DNA of 64,000 nucleotides, taken from the NCBI GenBank assembly GCA_902362925.1, contig CABIYL010000013.1; one strand, 5' to 3'. This DNA comes from Pseudoflavonifractor sp902362925 (GTDB lineage: Bacteria > Bacillota > Clostridia > Oscillospirales > Oscillospiraceae). Below, piece by piece: positions 24,756 through 34,763 of the stretch (position 1 is the first letter of the stretch; every line of letters begins with the position of its first letter). A program made the translations under genes and the position numbers. Under the pieces are notes generated by a model, which was not told the DNA's origin, did no database searches, and saw nothing but the letters and a program-made list of their open reading frames with translations.

Positions 24756-27700
24756 CTAACGCTCCACCCCACGGCTGCGGCGAAGGGCGTTCCGTTCATT
24801 TTGTTCTTCCATTTCCTCAGCCGATGGCTCGGTCATTTCGTTGTCCCGCTGATCCATATTCAGCAGGGCGTTCAGCTCCTCCAGACGGGCGGACTTGGTG
24901 GCCAGTTCCTCCTCCTGGGCAAAGGGCTTCTGCACCTCCACCTTGGCGGTTTCCAGCTGGGCCTTGGTATCCTCCAGGGCCTGCTCAAAGTCCTTCAGAC
25001 GGCTCTCCAGGCCCTCCAGGGCGTTGTCGATGCGCTGGAGGTTGCCGTATGTATCTGTGCCCAAGGTGACCGTGTGGCGCAGCTCATGGCACAAGGCAAG
25101 CTGGTATTCCCGCCGGAAGGTGTCAAAGGACAGCTCCATGGTAAAACCACGGTAGGCACCGATGACAACGGCCTCCGGGCTGGTCATGGCTTTACACGCC
25201 TCCAGAATTGCTGTGCCAGCACCCTTTTTCTCGGTATATTCCGTTCCGTGAAGCACCATGGGCGAGAACCCGTCGGGGCTGGGCTTTGTTTCCACGGCCA
25301 AGTGTGCCATATCTTTTTTATAACCGGCGATCTGCTGTTCCAAACTGGCAATGCTCTTGGGAAAGCTCTTTAGGATCTGATCCTCCAGACTGTATTTCTG
25401 ACTGAGGTGGTTGGCTTTCAGCAGCTTCAGACGCCCTACGTCAATGTCCAGATCCATCTTCTCCTTGATATAGGGGTTGCCGGTACACAGGGCCTTGATC
25501 TCCGCATAGCTGAGGGCCGTTTCATCAATGTCATCGGCAGAGCGGACAGGGGATTTGCTGGTCATGATCTGGCCGATGAACTTCTGCTTGCTCTCTACCA
25601 GCTGGTAGAGATAGCTGTCAAAGGTGTTCTCCGTCACATAGGTGTAGATTTCAACCTCCTTGTTCTCGTTGCCCTGGCGGACGATGCGGCCTTCCCGCTG
25701 CTGGAGGTCAGCCGGACGCCAGGGACAATCCAGGTGGTGCAAGGCCACCAGCTTTTTCTGAACATTGGTTCCGGCCCCCATCTTTGCGGTACTGCCCAGC
25801 AGCACCCGGACTTCTCCATTACATACCTTGCCGAACAGCTCCTTTTTCTGCTGCTCGGTGTTGGCATTATGGATATAGGCGATTTCCTCGGCGGGGATAC
25901 CTTTGGCAATCAGTTTGTCTCGCAGATCATCGTACACGTTGAAGCTGCCGTCGTTTTTGGGAGTGGAGAGGTCACAGAAGGCAAGCTGGGTGGACTTCCA
26001 AGCAGCGGTGCGCTGCCAGATCTCATAGATGTTGTCGGCGCAGGCGCTGACCTTGCCAGTATCGCTGTCCGGCAGCAGCGGATTAACCAGCCGCTGATCC
26101 AGCGCCAGTTTACGGCCATCGTTGGTAATCATGAGCATATTGTCCTGGCTGCTGTCCACCATCTTATTGCGGACACGCTCGGCCCGCTCACTGAGGTCTG
26201 CCACCATCTCCTTTTGATGTTCGGAGGGTTTCAGCACCACATGGTGGTAGTTGGCCTTGGGCACGGGGAGATTGAGCATATCAGCCGTTTGAATATCTGC
26301 GATTTCTTTGAACATACTCATCAATTCCGGCAAATTGTAGAACTTGGCAAACCGGGTCTTGGCCCGGTAGCCGGTGCCCTCCGGGGCCAACTCTATGGCG
26401 GTCACTGTCTCGCCAAAGGTGGAGGCCCAGGAATCAAAATGCAGAAGATCATTCCCTTGCAGGGTATCGTGCTGGAGGTATTTCTGCATGGTATACATCT
26501 CCACCATGGAGTTGGAGATAGGGGTGCCGGTGGCAAAGACCACGCCACGGCCCCCGGTCAGCTCATCCAGGTAGCGGCACTTCATGTAGAGGTCGCTGGA
26601 CTTCTGTGCTTCCGTCTGGCTGATGCCGCCCACATTACGCATTTTCGTGTAAGCGGCCAAATTTTTGTAATTATGTGCCTCGTCGATGAAAAGCCTGTCC
26701 ACACCCAGCTCCTCAAAGGTCACGATGTCATCTTTGCGGCTCTGGTCGTTGAGCTTATCCAGCTTGGCCTTCAAGCCCTTTTTGGTGCGTTCCATCTGCT
26801 TGATGGAGAAGTTGTCCCCGTTGCTCCGCTTCAGGTCACTGATGCCGTCTAAAACCTCCCTCAGCTGCTCCTCCAGGATAGCCCGCTGCCGCTCCAGCGA
26901 CATAGGGATTTTCTCCAGCTGGGAGTGCCCGATGATGATGGCGTCGTAGTCGCCGGTGGCAATGCGCCCGCAAAACTTCTTGCGGTTTTTCGGCTCAAAG
27001 TCCTTTTTTGTGGCCACGAGAATGTTGGCAGAAGGGTAGAGCTGGAGATATTCAGCGGCCCACTGCTCAGTCAGATGGTTGGGGACGGCAATGAGAGATT
27101 TGCTGCACAGCCCTAGCCGCTTGCTCTCCTGTGCGGCGGCAACAATTTCAAACGTTTTTCCAGCCCCCACTACGTGTGCCAACAAGGTATTCCCACCGTA
27201 GAGAATGTGGGCGATGGCGTTCACTTGGTGCCGCCGCAGGGTGATTTCGGGGTTGATACCCACAAAGTTCAGGTGACTGCCATCGTACTCACGGGGCCGG
27301 ATGGAGTTAAAGGTTTCATTGTAGAGCTTGCAGAGCCGTTCCCGGCGCTCCGGGTCTTTCCAGATCCAATCGGCAAAGGCTTGTTTAATCAGCTGCTGCT
27401 TGGACTGAGCGATGGCGGTTTCCTTTTTATTGAGCACCGCCGTCTTATGGCCATCAGCGTCCTCCACATAGTCGAAGATCCGCACATCTTTCAGATTGAG
27501 GGTTTCCTCGACGATCTTGTAGCCGCTGATGCGGTTGGTGCCGTAGGTGTTGTTGGCCTTGATACTGGAGCGGTCGTAGCTTTTACCCTCGATGTTCCAG
27601 TTGCCGGTCATCTTGAAGTAATGCACCTTGATGTTGAAGCGGGCATAGTTGGGGGTGTCGAACAGCTCAAACATGAACCGTGCTACATCTTCCGGCGGGA

Positions 27701-30700
27701 GCCAGGTGGCACCAAGGCGCACGGAGATCTCACTGGCGGTAAGATCCACCGGCTGCACGGCTTTCAGGGCCTTGGCATTGACACGGAACCGGCTGTCGGC
27801 TTCCGCAGCCTCCTCCGCCTGCCGCAGCTTCTGCCGGACATTGCCGGAAAGGTATTCGTCCGCTGTCACATAGATAGGCTTCCCCTCATCATCCACCTTG
27901 TCGGGAAGCTGAAACATCACCCCATGAAGTTCTTCCACCAGGGTTGCCTCGTCTTTTCCGGTCAGGTTGGTCATATAGGGGATGTCAATGCAGGCTTTTT
28001 CTGCCAGAGACAGGGCCAGAGCCTCCGATGCGGTGTCCACCCGGCTGACATTGACCTTTTGCTTGATGGTGCGCTTGGTAAACATATCCGCTTTGCGGAT
28101 GAAGTTGCCGTCGCTGTCCGTAACCTCCAGAGAGGTCAGGAGGAAATAGGAGTTATCCGAGTGGAAGGCGGAGTTATTGGCCCGCTGGGAGATACGGCCA
28201 TACCTCTCCACAAAGGTGTCATATAGGCCGTTCAGCCGCTGCTGCTCGGCGCTGATGACGTAATCCGGGTAATCCTCGGTCTGGTACTCAATGAGCTGCC
28301 GCACACAGTCCCGCAGGCCGATCAAGCCTTTGATGCGCCCCAGGGCGGTGGTGGACACCTCCACCGGATTCATGCGGCTGTTTTCTCGGTAGTATACCTC
28401 TCCATCCACGATAGTATAGGAGAAGTTGCGCACGGTGGGGTCTGCCGGGATGGAGCGATCCTCCTCCAGCTCGTCCGCCTCCTCACGCTCATACTCCTGG
28501 ATGGAGCCGCCAATGTTGCCGATGGCAGAAGTCAGCAGGTCGGAGAGTTCCTGGCCCTCGAAGGGGATACAGGCCGTCTCAGGCCCATAGGGGCCGCTGA
28601 CCTCCTGCATCTCACCCAGAATCATTTCCGGGTGGTCAATGAAATACTGGTTCATCTTGAGGCCGTTTTCATTGACACCAAGATGCACCCAGTCGGGTTC
28701 AATATCTATGAGAGAATCTCTCTTTTGCAGGAACAGAATATCAGACGTGACCTCCGTGCCAGCAGCGCCCTTGAAGGTGTCATTGGGCAGGCGGATGGCA
28801 CCCAGCAGGTCGGCCCGCTGAGCGATGTATTTGCGCACCGCAGGGTTTTCCTTGTCCAGGGTGCCTTTGCTGGTGATGAAGGCCACGATACCACCGGGGC
28901 GTACCTTGTCCAGGGTCTTGCCAAAGAAGTAGTCGTGGATCAGAAAGTTATGCTTGTCATAGCGCCGGTCGGCCACCTTGAAGTTGCCAAAGGGGATGTT
29001 GCCGATGGCCACATCAAAGAAGCTGTCCGGCAGGTTGGTCTTTTCGTAGCCCTGGATGGTTACAGAGGCGGTCTGGTAGAGCTGCTGGGCAATCCGTCCG
29101 CTGATCTCGTCCAGTTCAACGGCATAGCGCCTGGAGCCAGACATACGCTCCGGTATCATGCCCAGGAAGTTGCCGGTGCCGCAGGACGGCTCCAACACGT
29201 TTCCTGTCTCAAATCCCATCTGCTCCAGGGCCTGATACATGGAACGGATGACCACCGGGGGCGTGTAGAAGGCGGTCAGGGTGGATTCTCTCGCTGCCTC
29301 GTATTCCTCCGGGGAAAGCAGGTTTTTCAGCTCCAGGTAGTTGCGGTTGGTTTCTTCAAAGCAGTCCGCCAGTCCGCCCCATCCCACATACCGGGAAAGA
29401 ACCTCCTGCTCCTCCGGTGTGGCCAGCCGCTCCTCGCTCTCAAGCTGCTTCAAGAGCCGGATGGCGGCGATGTTGTTCTGGTAGCGTTGGCTGGGTGTCC
29501 CAACCCCAAGGGCATCATCTGTGATGTGGTGGTCATGGCGGTCTGTTTGCTCCGGGTAGAGGACATTGGAAAGTGCTGCGGTACGGGATTTTTTGGGTTC
29601 CTTGGGCGGCTCCAGCGGGGCCGGATTTTCCAGGTAGGCCCGGATAGTGCCGATGTACTCCATTCGCAGGATGGGAAATCCCGCCGACTGCGAAAAGGTC
29701 AGGTCGGTCAACTCCACCTGATTGGTGGCAAGATCTACGCTGTGTACCCGGTATCTGCGCCCATCCTGCTCAAATTCAGTTTCACCGGGGATCAGGTTGG
29801 CCTGGGCGTATTCCTCATTGGTCAATTCGTGCTGAACCGCAGGAGCCGCCTGGGAAAGCTGGCCCTTTTCATCCAGGGCCGGGTGAAGGATAGCTTGTAC
29901 CTGTTCCCGAAGGCCGGGAGTATCCTTCAGCTGCGCCTCGTTGATCCACTCATACGCCTCATCCCAAGTCTTAAAGACTGATGGGTACCCAAATTCCCCT
30001 GCGGAAAATGTGATCTCCGATCTTCCTTCCCATAGGGTGAACAGGAAACCGGCGGTTTCCATGGCCTGAACGATAATTTTCTCCCTGTCTGAGAGGGTAT
30101 CAATGACGGCCTGTTTTTTTGCGGCCTGTTCCGCCTCCCACGCCTTTACCTCGGCTTCCAGGTCGGGAAGCGGCTCCGCTTGTCCCTGCTCCGGGACTAG
30201 ATGCTCCAAAGCGTTTTCCCTGACCTGAGCGTGTGCTGCCGGGTCAGGGTACTCTCCGATAATGCGAAGGTAACGCTCCTCCTTCAGGTCATAGACAGCA
30301 GCACCGTCATAACGAAAGCCATCATCCTCCATGGTGCCGTCCACATACCCCTGGGCCACTCGCTCCGCTTCTTCCAGGGTCTGATAATCCAACCGCTCAT
30401 CAAAGCCGTTCTCAAAGTGGTGGTAGACAGCCACCTGATACCGGGCGGCCATGCGGTCGGCGTAATCCTCGATCTGCTCCCTGGTGAGCCAGTTCGGTTT
30501 TTCGGGCAGAGCATCGTACAACTCCCGCATTTTGTGGATCTGTGCGGACACATTTCCGGCCCATAGGTGCTTCTCGTTTCGATGGCCTTCTCCCAGAAAA
30601 TACTCACAGTCGGTGCGCAGCCGGTCAAGCAGGCGATAGTTGCCGCTGTAATCCCGTGTATCAGTGGGCTGTGCCTGTTCCTGGGGCATATCAGGCAGGA

Positions 30701-33500
30701 AATATTGTTCGTTGAGTGGATTTTCCTCCAGTTTCCGATCAAAGTCAGCACGGGGGAACTCTTGGGTGAACAGCGGAAATTCCGGGTCGTAAAGCGTGAC
30801 GGTAGTTTCCCCAAGAGACTGCATCTCATAGGGTTTTGTGCCGATGTAGACCGTACTGCCCAAGGGAATCTGATACCGGCGGGGGCCGCTGAACCGCTCC
30901 ATGACTGTTTCACGGCGCTCCGTTGCCCCTGCGGGCAGGGAGGAAACAAGGACATCATGGTTGCGCCGCATCCGGTTGGTGTAGTGCTCCAGCCGGTGAG
31001 CGGGAAGGCCGCACATTTCCACTCGGCCAACCCCAGGGACGGGGCGGGTGGTCAGGGTCAGTCCCAGCTCCGGCGCAAGGGCCTTGGCATCCTCTCCATA
31101 CAGCTCATAGAAATCTCCCACCTGAAACAGCACCACATGGTCGGGGTATCGCTCCTTGACGGCGTTGTACTGCATGGGGGTAGGCTCCTGGCCCTCCGGC
31201 ACCTTCTGGCTGACAAGCTCATCTTCATACTCCGCCATGGCCTCCGGGGAGAGGTAGCGGTCTTTGCGCACCAGATTCTCAATACGGTGAGCGACTTTCA
31301 CCCAGGAGAGATTGATTTCCGGGCAGTTTCGTTTGGTGAAGCGGATACCCTTACTGTCGTAGTCCTCATGGCTGTATCCAGACCTGGACAGGGCGTGGGA
31401 ATTACTGCCTGTACCGTACTCCTTCCGCAGAAAGTCCGCCTTTTCCTTGGTGTCGTGCGGCTCCTGAAAGAAGCCGTAGATCCGCTTCGGCCCGCCCTCA
31501 AAGTGGCTTCCGCCAGAAAGGGCCTCGTCAATCTCGTCCTCCGTGATAAAGGGCATGATGGCGGGCAGTTCCGTCAAGGTGGTGCTGAAGGTCTTGCGGG
31601 GCAAGTCCAGTTCCTCCAGGCGGTTCAGCACACCACGAAAATCGTGGTAGTGAAAGCGCATGATAGAGCGATCTTCCTGATAGGCGGCAAGAAATGTCCG
31701 GTATTCGTTCAGCAGAGTTTTTCGGAAGTCCGGGTCTGCCAGAAGGTCGGAAAGGCGGGGTTGATCTTTCGGAAAGTCCAGCCATTTTGCTCCGTCGGTC
31801 AGGCAGGGAAGGAAATCATTCGGGTGATCTTCCCGGTTTAGGTCACGGTACAGATAAATCAGACTTTCCGCCAAAAGGCTGCGCTCATACCCGTCGGCCT
31901 CCAACAGCTCCACGTTGCTGGCAAACTGACCGGCCTCCAGCAGCTCTCCGATGCGCTGGGCCACACTCTCCCAGGGGATGACCTGGGCGTTGGCTTCATA
32001 TCTGGCCCGATCTCCATTGGCAAGGTGGATGCCGTCCTCGTCATACCATGCGGCCATGGGGCCGTGCTCCGTGGTGATGCCGTTGCCGCCGTGATAGAGG
32101 GCCTGGAGGCGGGTGATCATAAGGGGCAGGGGAATGTCCATCTGAAACAGATGGATCACCCTCATCCGCAGCTGATCCGTATTGCCGCCGTAGCGCAGGA
32201 ACTGGTCAACCGCTTGCTGTCCAACAAAAAAAGCGGAGGATGTAGGCAATACATTCTCCGCTTCCGTAGGTGCGTTATGAACTTGTTCCGCTGGGGGGAT
32301 TAGCTGTAAATCAGCTGCCGGAGTACCACTTCCTCCGCCGATGCCTTGAAGTTGTTCATGGCCTGTACCCACGCCATCTGATTGGTGGCCTTCATCTCCT
32401 CGTCCACCCGGTTCTGCTGTGTCAGCTCTCTCGTCAGCTGCTCTACCATCTCGGTGGCCCTCCGGTCGATGTCCATCAGGTGCCCGTCCAGCTTGCCCGC
32501 CAGCAGCAGCCGGTCGTACAGCATCGCCTTGTTCTCCTTCAGGTACGTCTTGTGTAGCATCCCGTACTTGCCCATCGGGGCTTCCTCCGTCTCCGGCAAG
32601 GTCAGGTCGGGATACAGGTACTCCCCGATCTGTGTGTAGGTCAGTTCCTCGGTCATAGATTTCATTCTCCTTTCGTGCCGCCCTGGGTTGTTCCTCTGTG
32701 GCTCTATCATACACAGGGTTTCGCTGCTTGGCAAATTTTGCAGTGCGCTCCTGCTGCTGAATGGTGCGCCCAATCTCCAGCAGCACCATTTTTGAGATGG
32801 AATTGGAGGCGTTGCCCAGAACAGATACCGTTTCATAGGTAGAGAAATCGTGGATGAATTCAAAATCCGTCTCATCGAAGTAGCGGTCTGCGTCATAGCC
32901 GCAACGGGTCAGCACCGTGTAGGCAAGGCTGTTTGCCAGCAGGGTTTTCAGCCGCACGGAGAGATTCAGGTCATCCAAATCTTCCAGGAAGCTATCCTCC
33001 CTGGTGTTGCGCAGTTCTTCCAGATAATCGGTCAGATTGTCCTCCGCAATCGCCTGGCTCATGGAACAGATCTGTTCCACGAAAGAGACGCCGGGTTCTC
33101 GCTCCACCTCAAAGCTGTTGCTGATGGATTCCAGCACAGCCTCCTCATAAGCGGGTTCCATCTGCCAGAGCTGCGGCTCCTGGGGGCGGTGACGTCCAGG
33201 GTGCGTGTCTGATACATTAAAGACATACTTGAGCCGGGTCTTGTGGCCGGAGTCATCCAACAGGGCAATGCCCCTGCTGCCCCGGTTTACCCAGCGATCC
33301 ATCCGACTGTTCCAGAACTCAATGGTGGCACAGGCGGTGGCGTCGGGCCGCTGGACATGGATCAGAAGCTGATCCCGGAAGGGGTATTTATAAATCCTGG
33401 CGGCAGTTTTTAAGTACCGCTGCCAGTTCCCACGCACAGAGGCCAGTTCCAGGGTTTTCTTCTGGCTGAACTCCGTGACGATTTGCAGCTTGCTCGCCAT
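24756..33500 (-). CDS. giant ArdC-like / MutS-I / N6-methylase / SNF2-helicase protein
   Basis: A 2914-residue protein. Recognisable parts in order: ArdC-like N-terminal domain (1-130); a Gly/Arg/Asp-rich linker (282-405); a MutS domain-I segment (about 785-850, VVLFQVGDFYELYGEDA); an N6-adenine methylase-like domain with LEPSCGTGNFLG (about 1437) and AIGNIPFGNF (about 1500, the position of NPPY in true methylases); a SNF2 helicase with VVGAGKTFE (about 2108), DEAHNYKN (about 2270), GTPISNS (about 2323) and QREGRIVRQGN (about 2605); and a C-terminal coiled coil. Such proteins of Clostridial ICEs are thought to protect incoming DNA, but this is unproven. GGAGG precedes the ATG. The linker overlaps tnpV in another frame. 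Confidence 0.85.
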   Translation of the reverse strand: MASKLQIVTEFSQKKTLELASVRGNWQRYLKTAARIYKYPFRDQLLIHVQRPDATACATIEFWNSRMDRWVNRGSRGIALLDDSGHKTRLKYVFNVSDTHPGRHRPQEPQLWQMEPAYEEAVLESISNSFEVEREPGVSFVEQICSMSQAIAEDNLTDYLEELRNTREDSFLEDLDDLNLSVRLKTLLANSLAYTVLTRCGYDADRYFDETDFEFIHDFSTYETVSVLGNASNSISKMVLLEIGRTIQQQERTAKFAKQRNPVYDRATEEQPRAARKENEIYDRGTDLHTDRGVPVSRPDLAGDGGSPDGQVRDATQDVPEGEQGDAVRPAAAGGQAGRAPDGHRPEGHRDGRAADERADTAEPGGRGDEGHQSDGVGTGHEQLQGIGGGSGTPAADLQLIPPAEQVHNAPTEAENVLPTSSAFFVGQQAVDQFLRYGGNTDQLRMRVIHLFQMDIPLPLMITRLQALYHGGNGITTEHGPMAAWYDEDGIHLANGDRARYEANAQVIPWESVAQRIGELLEAGQFASNVELLEADGYERSLLAESLIYLYRDLNREDHPNDFLPCLTDGAKWLDFPKDQPRLSDLLADPDFRKTLLNEYRTFLAAYQEDRSIMRFHYHDFRGVLNRLEELDLPRKTFSTTLTELPAIMPFITEDEIDEALSGGSHFEGGPKRIYGFFQEPHDTKEKADFLRKEYGTGSNSHALSRSGYSHEDYDSKGIRFTKRNCPEINLSWVKVAHRIENLVRKDRYLSPEAMAEYEDELVSQKVPEGQEPTPMQYNAVKERYPDHVVLFQVGDFYELYGEDAKALAPELGLTLTTRPVPGVGRVEMCGLPAHRLEHYTNRMRRNHDVLVSSLPAGATERRETVMERFSGPRRYQIPLGSTVYIGTKPYEMQSLGETTVTLYDPEFPLFTQEFPRADFDRKLEENPLNEQYFLPDMPQEQAQPTDTRDYSGNYRLLDRLRTDCEYFLGEGHRNEKHLWAGNVSAQIHKMRELYDALPEKPNWLTREQIEDYADRMAARYQVAVYHHFENGFDERLDYQTLEEAERVAQGYVDGTMEDDGFRYDGAAVYDLKEERYLRIIGEYPDPAAHAQVRENALEHLVPEQGQAEPLPDLEAEVKAWEAEQAAKKQAVIDTLSDREKIIVQAMETAGFLFTLWEGRSEITFSAGEFGYPSVFKTWDEAYEWINEAQLKDTPGLREQVQAILHPALDEKGQLSQAAPAVQHELTNEEYAQANLIPGETEFEQDGRRYRVHSVDLATNQVELTDLTFSQSAGFPILRMEYIGTIRAYLENPAPLEPPKEPKKSRTAALSNVLYPEQTDRHDHHITDDALGVGTPSQRYQNNIAAIRLLKQLESEERLATPEEQEVLSRYVGWGGLADCFEETNRNYLELKNLLSPEEYEAARESTLTAFYTPPVVIRSMYQALEQMGFETGNVLEPSCGTGNFLGMIPERMSGSRRYAVELDEISGRIAQQLYQTASVTIQGYEKTNLPDSFFDVAIGNIPFGNFKVADRRYDKHNFLIHDYFFGKTLDKVRPGGIVAFITSKGTLDKENPAVRKYIAQRADLLGAIRLPNDTFKGAAGTEVTSDILFLQKRDSLIDIEPDWVHLGVNENGLKMNQYFIDHPEMILGEMQEVSGPYGPETACIPFEGQELSDLLTSAIGNIGGSIQEYEREEADELEEDRSIPADPTVRNFSYTIVDGEVYYRENSRMNPVEVSTTALGRIKGLIGLRDCVRQLIEYQTEDYPDYVISAEQQRLNGLYDTFVERYGRISQRANNSAFHSDNSYFLLTSLEVTDSDGNFIRKADMFTKRTIKQKVNVSRVDTASEALALSLAEKACIDIPYMTNLTGKDEATLVEELHGVMFQLPDKVDDEGKPIYVTADEYLSGNVRQKLRQAEEAAEADSRFRVNAKALKAVQPVDLTASEISVRLGATWLPPEDVARFMFELFDTPNYARFNIKVHYFKMTGNWNIEGKSYDRSSIKANNTYGTNRISGYKIVEETLNLKDVRIFDYVEDADGHKTAVLNKKETAIAQSKQQLIKQAFADWIWKDPERRERLCKLYNETFNSIRPREYDGSHLNFVGINPEITLRRHQVNAIAHILYGGNTLLAHVVGAGKTFEIVAAAQESKRLGLCSKSLIAVPNHLTEQWAAEYLQLYPSANILVATKKDFEPKNRKKFCGRIATGDYDAIIIGHSQLEKIPMSLERQRAILEEQLREVLDGISDLKRSNGDNFSIKQMERTKKGLKAKLDKLNDQSRKDDIVTFEELGVDRLFIDEAHNYKNLAAYTKMRNVGGISQTEAQKSSDLYMKCRYLDELTGGRGVVFATGTPISNSMVEMYTMQKYLQHDTLQGNDLLHFDSWASTFGETVTAIELAPEGTGYRAKTRFAKFYNLPELMSMFKEIADIQTADMLNLPVPKANYHHVVLKPSEHQKEMVADLSERAERVRNKMVDSSQDNMLMITNDGRKLALDQRLVNPLLPDSDTGKVSACADNIYEIWQRTAAWKSTQLAFCDLSTPKNDGSFNVYDDLRDKLIAKGIPAEEIAYIHNANTEQQKKELFGKVCNGEVRVLLGSTAKMGAGTNVQKKLVALHHLDCPWRPADLQQREGRIVRQGNENKEVEIYTYVTENTFDSYLYQLVESKQKFIGQIMTSKSPVRSADDIDETALSYAEIKALCTGNPYIKEKMDLDIDVGRLKLLKANHLSQKYSLEDQILKSFPKSIASLEQQIAGYKKDMAHLAVETKPSPDGFSPMVLHGTEYTEKKGAGTAILEACKAMTSPEAVVIGAYRGFTMELSFDTFRREYQLALCHELRHTVTLGTDTYGNLQRIDNALEGLESRLKDFEQALEDTKAQLETAKVEVQKPFAQEEELATKSARLEELNALLNMDQRDNEMTEPSAEEMEEQNERNALRRSRGVER
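32300..32656 (-). CDS. TnpV-family protein encoded inside the giant helicase gene in another frame
   Basis: A 118-residue ORF, shifted by one base relative to the surrounding helicase frame. It shows the TnpV pattern known from Tn4451-like and Tn1549-like elements: TYTQIGEYLYPDL, PMGKYGMLHKTYLKENK, and the C-terminal EMKATNQMAWVQAMN with AEEVVLRQLIY. An AAAGGAG ribosome site lies 10 nt before the ATG at 32656, unexpected inside a long gene. The protein fits its family far better than the overlapping helicase residues 282-400 fit any domain, so TnpV is probably the older frame. Function of TnpV is unknown. Confidence 0.7.
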   Translation of the reverse strand: MTEELTYTQIGEYLYPDLTLPETEEAPMGKYGMLHKTYLKENKAMLYDRLLLAGKLDGHLMDIDRRATEMVEQLTRELTQQNRVDEEMKATNQMAWVQAMNNFKASAEEVVLRQLIYS

Positions 33501-33508
33501 GTTTCCTC

Positions 33509-34165
33509 CTATCGTTCAAATTCATGCTTGTGCTTGTTCTTTTCCGGCTTGTTCTGCTGGGGAAGCTGCGCCGCAAAGCTGTCGGGCAGCTCCTGGAATT
33601 TTTCGGCCTCCACATAGTAGGCGGCCTGCTTGCCACTTTGATTGACCAGCAGAATATCGCTGTCGCAGAGAGCGCGGAGGGTGCCGCCTCCGGGCCGGTG
33701 CTCCATGCCGTGCTTTTTGCGAAGATCCTCCAGCGTGGTTCCAGGGCCGAGGTTGCCACGATACACACAGCGGTAATCGGCGGGCCTGATTCGCCCCTTG
33801 GCCCGTTCATAGGCGCAGCAGAAGTAATCCGTCTTGATGACATCTTTGATCTGGTAGAGTGCGTAGGTGTCGCAGCAGTCCTGCTCTCTCGGATGCTCCG
33901 GCAGGTAGGTGTAGCCGTTGCGCCACGCCATTTCCGCAAACTCCATGATGTGAAAGCCGCACTGCCCTATGTAGATGTGGTAGTCATCGATGTAGGAGCA
34001 CTGCTGCTTCATCTGAGTGCCGTCCGGCTTTGTCATAATGATGCTGCTGTGGTTAGGCAGGCGAAAGAGCGTGTTGTAGTTGCAGTCCACAAACCGCATA
34101 TCCCGTACCCCATTCGGATTGGGAAAGGCGCATACGCCCGCAATGTTGATAGGTTCCTGGCTCAT
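33509..34165 (-). CDS. YodL-like domain protein
   Basis: A 218-residue soluble protein. The C-terminal half (about 110-200: PADYRCVYRGNLGPGTTLED, then DSDILLVNQSGKQAAYYVE) follows the YodL pattern seen in many Clostridial conjugative elements. The N-terminal half carries FRLPNHSSIIMTKPDG and CSYIDDYHIYIG and is not assigned. The last residues are Lys/His-rich. Its start overlaps the preceding stop by 4 nt (ATGA) with GGAGGG upstream. It lies 8 nt before the giant helicase gene. Molecular role unknown. Confidence 0.7.
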   Translation of the reverse strand: MSQEPINIAGVCAFPNPNGVRDMRFVDCNYNTLFRLPNHSSIIMTKPDGTQMKQQCSYIDDYHIYIGQCGFHIMEFAEMAWRNGYTYLPEHPREQDCCDTYALYQIKDVIKTDYFCCAYERAKGRIRPADYRCVYRGNLGPGTTLEDLRKKHGMEHRPGGGTLRALCDSDILLVNQSGKQAAYYVEAEKFQELPDSFAAQLPQQNKPEKNKHKHEFER

Positions 34166-34761
34166 CGTTCATGCCCTCCTCTTGCTTTTTTCGGCGGGGT
34201 GCGGTCATGCTCCTTCATCTTTTCCTGCGCCCAATCGGGCAGTTTGGTGAGATCTGCAATCCCCAGGACATCCGAGGCATCCCACCGGCACCGCTCACCA
34301 GAAAACAGCTCCTGAAAGTACACGGCTCTGCCTCTTGCTCCTGAGCTGCACCCAAAGCCGCCGACTGCGTACCCAAGCTGGCAATCTGCCGTGCGGTACT
34401 CAGCCGCCAAGCTGGTCGGCCTGAGAATCACAAGTTTGCCCTCCAGGGATTCTTTCTCGCCACGCTCACGACAATGCTCGGCTCCTAGCACCTCAATGGG
34501 TACAGCACGCTTCTCCCGGAATTCCGCCACCGCCTTTTGCTGCTCCTGCAAACGATTCAGAAAAATTTGCATGATCTCGATATAACTGTCACCGGCAACA
34601 GCCTGGGGAAAGATTTTCTCACCCAGCAGGTTATATTGCTGATAACAGGTCATGTAGGGCGTTTCCTTGTCCCTGGGATTGTAGCCCAGAAGCATCATGC
34701 GCCCGCCCAAACGGATGGACTGGAGGATTTCGTAATCCCCCGCCATTTCGGGGACAGCCAT
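34162..34761 (-). CDS. hypothetical ICE protein, 199 residues
   Basis: A soluble 199-residue protein that I recognise only by its C-terminal pattern, GYAVGGFGCSSGARGRAVYF followed by ERCRWDASDVLGIA and LPDWAQEKM, which recurs in hypothetical proteins of Tn1549-like elements. GGGAG lies before the ATG. It overlaps the YodL-like gene by 4 nt and lies 2 nt after the previous stop, so the three genes 33509-35567 form a tight co-translated unit. Confidence 0.65.
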   Translation of the reverse strand: MAVPEMAGDYEILQSIRLGGRMMLLGYNPRDKETPYMTCYQQYNLLGEKIFPQAVAGDSYIEIMQIFLNRLQEQQKAVAEFREKRAVPIEVLGAEHCRERGEKESLEGKLVILRPTSLAAEYRTADCQLGYAVGGFGCSSGARGRAVYFQELFSGERCRWDASDVLGIADLTKLPDWAQEKMKEHDRTPPKKARGGHER

Positions 34762-34763
34762 CT

